DNA of 64,000 bases from Dielma sp000508965. GTDB lineage: Bacteria; Bacillota_I; Bacilli_A; Erysipelotrichales; Erysipelotrichaceae. A program made the translations under genes and the position numbers. Position 1 is the stretch's first letter. Each line of letters begins with the position of its first letter. Shown piece by piece: positions 33,645 through 41,222 of the stretch. The stretch spans positions 124,001 to 188,000 of the forward strand of contig BAHV02000010.1 in NCBI GenBank assembly GCA_000508965.1, in the 5' to 3' direction. Under the pieces are notes generated by a model, which was not told where the DNA came from, did no database searches, and saw only the letters and a program-made list of their open reading frames with translations.

Positions 33645-35669
33645 ATGAAATCAAACAAAACAAAGTCAGCGATGACGGCTTTAGTCGTAGCTGCAATGCT
33701 CTGTTCAGCAGCAATGCCGATCAGAGCGGCTGAGGCTCAATGGGTCAACAACAACGGCACATGGTCTTATGTTAAGGAAGATGGCAGCAACGCTAAGGGT
33801 TGGATCAAGGATAATGACTGCTGGTATGCTTTTGATGATAACGGAGCAATGCGTACCGGCTGGATCGCATCCAATGAGCATTGGTATTTTATGGGTGAAT
33901 CCGGAGTTATGCAGTCAGATGCTTGGGTAGAAGAGAACGGCGCCCTTTATTATATCAAAGGTACCGGTGTTATGGCCAAGGATTATGTCAAAGACGGTTA
34001 TGAATTGACTGAAGATGGCAAAGCCATTCCTTTAGCTGAATCAAAATCAGTCGTAGTGACAGATCCGGAAGCATTGGAAGGTGAAGTCATTGAAGGAAAC
34101 CTGTATGTCGATGTAACGACGGCCAAAGCGTTAGAGCTGAAAGGTGTAACCGTAAAGGGTAAATTAGTTGTTATTGGTGACAACAAGACAGCCGGTAAGT
34201 TAACGATCACTGATTCAAAGATCGAATTGATCAGCACGCAGACAAGAAATGCGGCAGTTGTATTAAGCGGCGAAACAGAAGTGAAGGCAATCGTATTGGA
34301 AGAAACCTCAGCGGTAACACCGGATAAGAACTTCAAAGGGGAAGTAGAGAAGATCGAAATACAGTCAACAACCAAAGGAGAAATCGTCATAGAGATACCG
34401 GCACAGGAAGTAAGTACACGGACATATGCGGGAGTTGACATTCAGGCACCGGTGGAAAGCCTTGAGGTAAAGACAGATACCCAAATCAAAGTGAATGCCG
34501 ATGTTAAAAACGTTACAGTAACAGAAAGTGCAAAAGATACCAAAGTCGAAGTATCAAAAGGCAGTACCGTAGGAACATTGACAGCTGATGCGCCAGTGAA
34601 GATTGAAGGTACCGGTACTGTTAATAAAGTTGAAGCCAATGTTGACGGTGTAGAAGCAGGTAAGGATACAGTAATCAAGGATGTAGAAACAGGTAAAGAT
34701 GTTGAGAAAGCACCGGAGGTAAATAAACCTTCAACTGGCGGATCAACGGGTGGTTCTGGCGGAGGATCAACAACTCCAACAAAGTCAGAAACCGAAAAGT
34801 TCAAAGAAGCATTCGAAGCTGAATTAAAAGGTGCTTTCACAACTAATGCTGAAATGAATGGTGTTACCATTGGAGTTGATGGAACAGTAATTACTGGAGT
34901 AATGGGAAATACAGAGAATAAAGTATGGGATTTTGTTAAGGCAACAATTTTAGACTCCATTGTAAATGTCAATAAAACATACAGCGGTATTCATTCAGTC
35001 AAAATAACAGGAGACGCAGGAAATACTGGTGATATGGCAATGAATGACTTAATTGCACCAACTGCACAGAATCTCGGAACATGGGGCATGGCTTTATTTA
35101 ACAAAGCAAATGCCGAGGAATTATTTGCTTTGAAACTAGCTGATGTTGATGGCAAGACTTATACAGTGGCGTTTAAGATTGCTGATAATACTGTTATTGA
35201 ATATACTGTAAAATTAACTGGCGAAAAAGCACTTGAGGATGAAGCAAAAGCTAATTTGCAAGCAAAGGTTGAAAGTGCAGTTAATGCGTTAGGTAGAGAT
35301 GATTTAGCTGCGGTAACTGTTGAAAATCAAACAATTAAGACTGAATTTTTAAGCGGCGATACGACTATATCACAAGTAACTGGCACAGGTATTTTCTCTA
35401 TTTTAACTACATTGAAAAATGAAGGAGTAAAGAGCTATACGTTTGATGATACAGCTGGAACTGTAATTGAAACACCGGATTATAATAACTTACTTGGTGT
35501 TTTAAAGAATTATCTTGATGAGCAGAATACAACAACCGTGTTGGGAAAAACAGTCAGTGATCTAACCAGTAAGACAGTAAAAGTCACTGTAGCTTATAAA
35601 GATGCTAATGGCACCGAAGTAAATGTTGAGTATACCTTTACTTTTGCAATTTCTGATAATGCTGAATAA
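33645..35669 (+). CDS. Modular cell-surface protein with choline-binding-type repeats (paralogue 2)
   Basis: A 674-aa secreted protein. Signal peptide, wall-binding repeats and the Val/Thr/Glu-rich beta domain (residues 1 to ~360) are almost identical to the protein at 5757. After a Gly/Ser/Thr linker (STGGSTGGSGGGSTT) the C-terminal ~300 residues differ: an acidic alpha/beta region with two similar halves (FKEAFEAELKGAFTTNAEM and LQAKVESAVNALGRDDLA) and strands such as KTYTVAFKIADNTVIEYTV. I do not recognise that domain. No LPXTG or transmembrane anchor. GGGGAGG precedes ATG. Exposed on the cell wall; ligand unknown. Confidence 0.85.
   Translation: MKSNKTKSAMTALVVAAMLCSAAMPIRAAEAQWVNNNGTWSYVKEDGSNAKGWIKDNDCWYAFDDNGAMRTGWIASNEHWYFMGESGVMQSDAWVEENGALYYIKGTGVMAKDYVKDGYELTEDGKAIPLAESKSVVVTDPEALEGEVIEGNLYVDVTTAKALELKGVTVKGKLVVIGDNKTAGKLTITDSKIELISTQTRNAAVVLSGETEVKAIVLEETSAVTPDKNFKGEVEKIEIQSTTKGEIVIEIPAQEVSTRTYAGVDIQAPVESLEVKTDTQIKVNADVKNVTVTESAKDTKVEVSKGSTVGTLTADAPVKIEGTGTVNKVEANVDGVEAGKDTVIKDVETGKDVEKAPEVNKPSTGGSTGGSGGGSTTPTKSETEKFKEAFEAELKGAFTTNAEMNGVTIGVDGTVITGVMGNTENKVWDFVKATILDSIVNVNKTYSGIHSVKITGDAGNTGDMAMNDLIAPTAQNLGTWGMALFNKANAEELFALKLADVDGKTYTVAFKIADNTVIEYTVKLTGEKALEDEAKANLQAKVESAVNALGRDDLAAVTVENQTIKTEFLSGDTTISQVTGTGIFSILTTLKNEGVKSYTFDDTAGTVIETPDYNNLLGVLKNYLDEQNTTTVLGKTVSDLTSKTVKVTVAYKDANGTEVNVEYTFTFAISDNAE
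33741..34770 (+). repeat. Shared N-terminal module, copy B
   Basis: Second copy of the ~1-kb module, nearly identical to copy A up to about 34503. From 34504 to the linker it diverges from copy A but matches copy C from 34560 on. Confidence 0.9.
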
Positions 35670-35698
35670 GAATAATCAATAATCACAAGCAGGAGTTT

Positions 35699-35736
35699 AG
35701 ACCTGTATCTTAATAATAGATACAGGTCTTTCTTAA
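35699..35736 (+). terminator. Hairpin terminator between paralogues 2 and 3
   Basis: AGACCTGTATCT and AGATACAGGTCT form a perfect 12-bp stem followed by TTCTTA. It directly abuts the AAAAGGAG ribosome site of the next gene and may allow partial read-through. Confidence 0.75.
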
Positions 35737-35747
35737 AAGGAGAATTT

Positions 35748-38700
35748 ATGAAAAATAATAAAATAAAAGTAAGCATACTGCTGTCAGCCTCTCTAGTAAT
35801 GAATTATCTGCCGGTGATTGCTGAAGAAAATTCTGGCTGGGTCAATAACAACGGCACTTGGTCTTATGTTAAGGAAGATGGCAGCAACGCTAAGGGTTGG
35901 ATCAAAGATGGTAACTGCTGGTATGCTTTCGATGATAACGGAGCAATGCGTACCGGCTGGATCGCTTCCAATGAGCATTGGTATTTCATGGGTGAATCCG
36001 GAGTCATGCAGTCAGATGCTTGGGTAGAAGAGAACGGCGCCCTTTATTATATTAAAGGTACCGGTGTTATGGCCAAGGATTATGTCAAAGACGGTTATGA
36101 ATTGACTGAAGATGGCAAAGCCATTCCTTTAGCTGAATCAAAATCAGTCGTAGTGACAGATCCGGAAGCATTGGAAGGTGAAGTCATTGAAGGAAACCTG
36201 TATGTCGATGTAACGACGGCTAAAGCGTTAGAGCTGAAAGGTGTAACCGTAAAGGGTAAATTAGTTGTTATCGGTGACAACAAGACAGCCGGTAAGTTAA
36301 CGCTGATCGATTCATCAGTAGCTACGATCAGCACACAGACAAGAAATGCGGAAGTTGTATTAAGCGGCGAAACAGAAGTGAAGGCAATCGTATTGGAAGA
36401 GACTTCAGCGGTAACACCGGATAAGAACTTCAAAGGGGAAGTAGAGAAGATCGAAATACAGTCAACAACCAAAGGAGAAATCGTCATAGAGATACCGGCA
36501 CAGGAAGTAAGTACACGGACATATGCGGGTGTTGACATTCAGGTACCGGTGGAAAGCCTTGAGGTAAAGACAGATACCCAAATCAAAGTGAATGCCGATG
36601 TTAAGAATGTGACAGTTACTGAAACAGCGAAAGATACGAAGGTAGAAATAGCCAAAGGCAGTACCGTAGGAACATTGACAGCTGATGCGCCAGTGAAGAT
36701 TGAAGGTACCGGTACTGTTAATAAAGTTGAAGCCAATGTTGACGGTGTAGAAGCAGGTGAGGATACAGTAATCAAGGATGTAGAAACAGGTAAAGAGGTA
36801 GAGAAAGCACCGGAAGTAAATAAACCTTCAGCTGGCGGATCAGCGGGTGGTTCCAACGGAGGCAGCACACCAATTACTTATGAACTATCGATCCAAGAGA
36901 GTGATCAAGCGCTCGAAGTATCTGATACCATTCAACTGCATGCAACTGTAAAACCTTCAACAGCAAATCAAAAGGTAACATGGCATTCATCAAATGATTC
37001 AGTAGCGACAGTTGATGAAAATGGTTTTGTTACAATAATTGGATTAGGTTCTTGCAGCATTATAGCCAATGATACTTACGGTAATAAGTCGGAAATTACT
37101 ATTACTGTGGACATATCAAAAATGACATCACTGAAACCTTATATAGATAACAATACTGTCGTAGTAGGTGCTGTTATTGATATTTATTATGAGTATTATC
37201 CGGCTGATGCTACAAATATGCGGTTGGAATGGTCATCAGATAATCCTGAAGTAGCTGATTTTGAGGATTATTATCTGGTTGCGAAAAATCCCGGCACTGC
37301 TGTTATTACGGGAAAAGCACAGGATGGCAGCGGTTTATCTGCTGTTTATACGCTGAATGTTATAACACCTGATAGTGTAATTGATGTATCCAGTATGTTT
37401 GCTGATGAACATTTTACTGGTTTCAATAATACGGGCAGTCCCTTCACAATCAATCACGTATTAGATAGGGATTGGCTGAAAAGTACCAATGAAGGAATGA
37501 ATGACAGTGTATCTGAAATTGAATTTGATGTGCAGGGAAAAGGATATCTACTTTTTGATTATCTTCTTTCAAGTGAAGATTCTTGGGATTATCTTTCTGT
37601 AATAATTAATGGTGAAGAAACAAAGATTAAAGAACCCTATAAGGTTGATGGTTCGGTATTCACTTCTTTTGAAAATATAATACCTGTTACCAGACAATTT
37701 ACGTTACCGAAAGATGTCAATCGGGTTAAGATATCTTATGTTAAAGATTCATCGGGAAATGCAGCATTAGATGCTTTATGGTTATCAAATATTCGATTCC
37801 TCGATGAAAGTAATCCGGCAGTACGCAGCTTAAAAGTAAATTATGATATTACAAAAGGTACTGTGGTTTTAAAAGACAGTGAACAGCTCGATGGAATATC
37901 AGTCAATAACGGACAGAATTATTCGATGAACTTGGCAAATGCTATTACTCTGGAAGCTGAACCGAAGGAAAACTGTGCGTTCATGGGGTGGTACGAGAAT
38001 GATGAATTATATAGTCAAAGCAGCAGCATTTCTTTTGATTTATTAGCTGATCGTGAATTAGAAGCTCGTTTTTATGATTATGCCAAACTGCCGGAAACAT
38101 TGATCGTACAGCGTACAGGTTCAGTGACTGCAGATTATGATGCTGCCGCAAAGGATATAACGATTGAGCAAAACGCAGTGAATGAAACTGATAATGAATA
38201 TCTGATTATAATGGGTGAACTTGAAGAAGAAACGACAATTACTGTTGAGGTGAATGGAAAACCTGTGGAATATCAGGGCAATACCTTTATCCTATCACAG
38301 CCGAAAGACAATGCTGTCCTAACACTGACCGCTAATCGTGAAAATCATGCGTCAGTAAAGCGAGTCATAACAATCAATGTTGGTGTTGCATTAAACAACA
38401 TTGTTACCGAAGGCAATGTTCAGGCAGAAAGCATATCGGGAAAAAATTATACTGGTTATGCGTGGAAGCTTTCAAATGAAATTTATAATCAGGAAGGATT
38501 TATTGCTTTTATGCCAAATGAAGTCGGCATATCTGCCAGATATGAGAATCTTCAATTAACAACCACAGGTGCAGGTATTCTTCAATTTGATTACAAAACT
38601 GATTTTACTAAATCAAGTTATTTGATGCTGGACAATGCGCTGATAAAATCAACAACAAGTAAAACGAAAATAAAATTACCTGCCAGTAATGAATGGATAA

Positions 38701-40529
38701 CCTATACATTACCAATTGATGTTAATACAGATGTTATTAAAAATACTTATTTGGCTTATTATCACGCATCAAGTGAAGCTGGAGCTCCGAAGATAAAGAA
38801 TGTGCAGTTCATACAAGGAAATGCAAGAGTATCATTTGCTTCTTCTGACAGTGCGCTTGGAACCGTTTCTGCTACATATGCAGATGGAAGTAATATCAAT
38901 AGTTCGGATATTTGCGCTATTGGTAAAACTGTAAGTTTCAATGCATCTGCGATTTCTGACGCATTATTTATAGGGTGGTTTAATGAAGCTGATGAATGCT
39001 TGACCTATTCTCCAACGTATACAACATCATTAACTGCTGATATGAATATTCATGCTGTATTTGCGAAAAAGGATACTTATGCGGCAAGAATCGGAAATCA
39101 ATTATTTGCTAGCTTAGAGGATGCACTGGCAAGTGATTTGTCTGATAATATTATTTTATTGGATAATTTGACACTGGAAAGTAATTTAATCATTCCGGAA
39201 GGTAAGACATTAGTTATTCCTTATTTTAATGGGGATGTGGGCTATGATGCACGTATTAAAAATAAGGAAGAATATAATGCAGACGGAACCGTTATCGACC
39301 GCAAAGATTATAAAGAGCTTTATCAAAGTCTTACTGTTCCGAAAGACGTTATCTTGGAGGTACAAGGTACGCTGATCATTAATGCAATAACCGGTCGAGC
39401 GGCTGCCGGTCACTATGATATGGATAATACCGGCGGCTACGGACAGTTAAACCTTGATGGGGAATTGATTATCAGTAATAATGGTTTAGTTGATTCAGCA
39501 GGCTTTGTAAAGGGTTCGGGAGAAGTTATTGTAAAAGAAAATGGAACTTTAAGAGATTTATATGTAGTTAAGAATTGGCGCGGAGGATCACAAGCATCTG
39601 AGGTTGTTTTGAATCATAACGTATATCCGATGAATGAAGCGGATTGCCAGAATGTTGAAGTGCCAATTACCATTATGGATAATGGCAGTTATACCGGAAT
39701 AGTTAAAATGTATGCTTCAGGTTCTTATAATAAAACAAGATTCCCGTTAGTCAGCCGTGATAATGGATTAATTCGTTTAACTGATGGCGCTGAACTGCAA
39801 ATAAGACGCAGCAATGATTTAACAAGGACAAATTTCTTATTGAATGGCGGTGGAGCGGCAGCTAGCAGTACTTTAAATATAGTAGGCTTCGATTTATCAA
39901 CGGGTACCTTTATTTATCCAATTGATGGTGATACAACGTATGTGTTAAGCAACGGCATCTACACAGTTGAAAATGATTTTAAATTCCTTACTGGGTCAGA
40001 GCTATATGTAAAAGATGGCGCTGAACTCATTCTTAATGAAGGACACACACTGGTTTTCTATGATGAATTTATTGATGTGGTGAATACAAGTACAACTAAA
40101 TATCCAGATCGCCCTGCTTCATTTATTCATATGGAAAAGGGTACCTCCTTTATGATCAATGGCAGCTTTGCTGGTAATATCGTGATTGATGAAGCTGCTG
40201 ACAGTGCTCATCCAATTATTATTAATACTGGATCAAGTGCTAAATTTATGGTAATTACACAGGAAGCCAATGGTTATATTAATGGTGTTCGTGATTTAAC
40301 TTTTAATGCTGCGATTAATGGTGAAGCATTTGCTTTTGAGTCGAATACCAATTATACCTTTTATTATGAAGGCGGAGTTCTGAAAGTTTTAGTTAATGGT
40401 ATTGAACCCACTCTATTTAATGAGGTGGATGCTGACATAATGGATCCAGAAGATGAAATCATTCAGCCAACAGACTTGCTTCCTGATGAAATTCAGCAAG
40501 CAGCAGCTGAGGACGGCATTGAAGAATAA
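35748..40529 (+). CDS. Giant modular cell-surface protein with Ig-like (Big_2) domains (paralogue 3)
   Basis: A 1593-aa secreted protein. It has its own signal peptide (MKNNKIKVSILLSASLVMNY), then the same wall-binding repeats and beta domain as the other two (residues ~30-360). After a Gly/Ser/Ala linker come a Big_2 domain (residues ~375-455; VTWHSSNDSVATVDENGFVT), a second Ig-like unit (LEWSSDNPEVADFEDYYLV), an adhesin-like jellyroll (YLLFDYLLSSEDSWDYLSVI), InlB/Flg_new-type units (CAFMGWYENDELYSQ and FIGWFNEADECLTYSP), a second jellyroll, and a long beta-rich/beta-helix end. The C terminus is acidic, without LPXTG. Likely an adhesin or glycan-binding scaffold, by inference. Confidence 0.87.
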   Translation: MKNNKIKVSILLSASLVMNYLPVIAEENSGWVNNNGTWSYVKEDGSNAKGWIKDGNCWYAFDDNGAMRTGWIASNEHWYFMGESGVMQSDAWVEENGALYYIKGTGVMAKDYVKDGYELTEDGKAIPLAESKSVVVTDPEALEGEVIEGNLYVDVTTAKALELKGVTVKGKLVVIGDNKTAGKLTLIDSSVATISTQTRNAEVVLSGETEVKAIVLEETSAVTPDKNFKGEVEKIEIQSTTKGEIVIEIPAQEVSTRTYAGVDIQVPVESLEVKTDTQIKVNADVKNVTVTETAKDTKVEIAKGSTVGTLTADAPVKIEGTGTVNKVEANVDGVEAGEDTVIKDVETGKEVEKAPEVNKPSAGGSAGGSNGGSTPITYELSIQESDQALEVSDTIQLHATVKPSTANQKVTWHSSNDSVATVDENGFVTIIGLGSCSIIANDTYGNKSEITITVDISKMTSLKPYIDNNTVVVGAVIDIYYEYYPADATNMRLEWSSDNPEVADFEDYYLVAKNPGTAVITGKAQDGSGLSAVYTLNVITPDSVIDVSSMFADEHFTGFNNTGSPFTINHVLDRDWLKSTNEGMNDSVSEIEFDVQGKGYLLFDYLLSSEDSWDYLSVIINGEETKIKEPYKVDGSVFTSFENIIPVTRQFTLPKDVNRVKISYVKDSSGNAALDALWLSNIRFLDESNPAVRSLKVNYDITKGTVVLKDSEQLDGISVNNGQNYSMNLANAITLEAEPKENCAFMGWYENDELYSQSSSISFDLLADRELEARFYDYAKLPETLIVQRTGSVTADYDAAAKDITIEQNAVNETDNEYLIIMGELEEETTITVEVNGKPVEYQGNTFILSQPKDNAVLTLTANRENHASVKRVITINVGVALNNIVTEGNVQAESISGKNYTGYAWKLSNEIYNQEGFIAFMPNEVGISARYENLQLTTTGAGILQFDYKTDFTKSSYLMLDNALIKSTTSKTKIKLPASNEWITYTLPIDVNTDVIKNTYLAYYHASSEAGAPKIKNVQFIQGNARVSFASSDSALGTVSATYADGSNINSSDICAIGKTVSFNASAISDALFIGWFNEADECLTYSPTYTTSLTADMNIHAVFAKKDTYAARIGNQLFASLEDALASDLSDNIILLDNLTLESNLIIPEGKTLVIPYFNGDVGYDARIKNKEEYNADGTVIDRKDYKELYQSLTVPKDVILEVQGTLIINAITGRAAAGHYDMDNTGGYGQLNLDGELIISNNGLVDSAGFVKGSGEVIVKENGTLRDLYVVKNWRGGSQASEVVLNHNVYPMNEADCQNVEVPITIMDNGSYTGIVKMYASGSYNKTRFPLVSRDNGLIRLTDGAELQIRRSNDLTRTNFLLNGGGAAASSTLNIVGFDLSTGTFIYPIDGDTTYVLSNGIYTVENDFKFLTGSELYVKDGAELILNEGHTLVFYDEFIDVVNTSTTKYPDRPASFIHMEKGTSFMINGSFAGNIVIDEAADSAHPIIINTGSSAKFMVITQEANGYINGVRDLTFNAAINGEAFAFESNTNYTFYYEGGVLKVLVNGIEPTLFNEVDADIMDPEDEIIQPTDLLPDEIQQAAAEDGIEE
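35838..36867 (+). repeat. Shared N-terminal module, copy C (mosaic)
   Basis: Third copy of the module. 36601-36636 is identical to copy A (6616-6651), whereas from 36658 onward it follows copy B (from 34560). The short tract 36304-36326 matches neither. This indicates recombination among the copies. Confidence 0.85.
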
Positions 40530-40544
40530 TTTATTTTAACTGTT

Positions 40545-40577
40545 AAGATCTCTTCTAATATAGAAGGGGTCTTTTTT
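40545..40577 (+). terminator. Terminator of the giant surface-protein gene
   Basis: AAGATCTCTTCT and AGAAGGGGTCTT pair with two G-U pairs, followed by TTTTTT. Confidence 0.75.
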
Positions 40578-40638
40578 ATTTCCTGGATCTGGGAATGCAT
40601 TTCATTTGAAAATATTATATTTATATGCTTACAGCCTA

Positions 40639-40693
40639 TTGACAAATAATGTTATCTGAGGTAAACTTATGATGCAAGTTAGATTGGACTAAC
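40639..40693 (+). promoter_or_regulatory. feo promoter with palindromic candidate metalloregulator site
   Basis: TTGACA (40639-40644) and TAAACT (40662-40667), 17-bp spacing. GTTAG-ATTGGA-CTAAC (40678-40693) lies at the expected start of transcription. The shape resembles DtxR/MntR-family operators, and a similar sequence overlaps the ZIP promoter (12589-12604). Confidence 0.55.
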
Positions 40694-40705
40694 CAAGGAG
40701 GTAGC

Positions 40706-40924
40706 ATGATGCCGCTCTTATTAGGTAGAATTGGTGAACGCATGAAGGTTATTGAAATACGTGGCAAAGAAGATGTATGCACACATTTGAAAAATCTGGG
40801 GTTTGTACCTGGTGCCGATGTATATATTACTGCCCGCAATGCTGGAAATATGATTATTAATATCAAGGACAGCCGGATCGCTATTGATGAGAAGCTGGCC
40901 GGTAAAATCCAGGTAGAAGTCTAA
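40706..40924 (+). CDS. feoA: FeoA-family protein, first copy
   Basis: A 72-aa SH3-like protein: LGRIGERMKVIEIRGKEDVC, then THLKNLGFVPGADVYITARN and a terminal strand containing IKDSRIAIDEKLAGKIQV. FeoA is a cytosolic accessory factor for FeoB-dependent Fe2+ uptake. AAGGAGG precedes ATG. It is followed 11 bases later by a second feoA. The ENAGNMIINI region shows it is the more diverged of the two. Confidence 0.88.
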   Translation: MMPLLLGRIGERMKVIEIRGKEDVCTHLKNLGFVPGADVYITARNAGNMIINIKDSRIAIDEKLAGKIQVEV

Positions 40925-40935
40925 GGAGGAAGGGT

Positions 40936-41157
40936 ATGAGACAATTAAGTCAGGCGTCAATCGGCGAAACTGTTACTGTTAGTAAAATTGATGGTGAAAA
41001 GGGGCTGAAACGCAGAATCATGGATATGGGTATTACTAAAGGTGTAGAAGTATATATCCGTAAAGTTGCACCCTTAGGTGATCCCATGGAAGTAAAAGTA
41101 AGAGGATATGAATTAAGTATTCGCAAAGCGGATGCAGAAAAAATCGAAATTTTATAA
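40936..41157 (+). CDS. feoA: FeoA-family protein, second copy
   Basis: A 73-aa canonical FeoA: LSQASIGETVTVSKIDGEKG, then LKRRIMDMGITKGVEVYIRK and VAPLGDPMEVKVRGYELSIR with KADAEKIEI. The RRIMDMG and GDPMEVKVRGYELSIR signatures are typical. It likely binds FeoB's cytosolic face and modulates GTPase-linked iron transport. AAGGAGGAAGGG precedes ATG. It sits between the diverged feoA and feoB. Confidence 0.93.
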   Translation: MRQLSQASIGETVTVSKIDGEKGLKRRIMDMGITKGVEVYIRKVAPLGDPMEVKVRGYELSIRKADAEKIEIL

Positions 41158-41158
41158 G

Positions 41159-41208
41159 CAGAGGTCACTCTGTTTAATTTTTGAATCATCAGTTAACTTG
41201 AGTTAACT
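41159..41208 (+). promoter_or_regulatory. feoA-feoB intergenic hairpin and AGTTAACT repeat
   Basis: CAGAG/CTCTG forms a short hairpin followed by a T-rich stretch (41159-41182), possibly a partial terminator. AGTTAACT occurs twice, two bases apart (41191-41208), an 18-bp near-palindrome just before feoB's ribosome site. Separate control of feoB is inferred. Confidence 0.4.
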
Positions 41209-41222
41209 ATTGGAGGGAAACT

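Noticed and set aside
5757..36867. Long antisense open frames opposite the shared surface-protein module
   Set aside because: They arise from codon bias of Val/Thr/Glu-rich text and repeat identically in all three copies.
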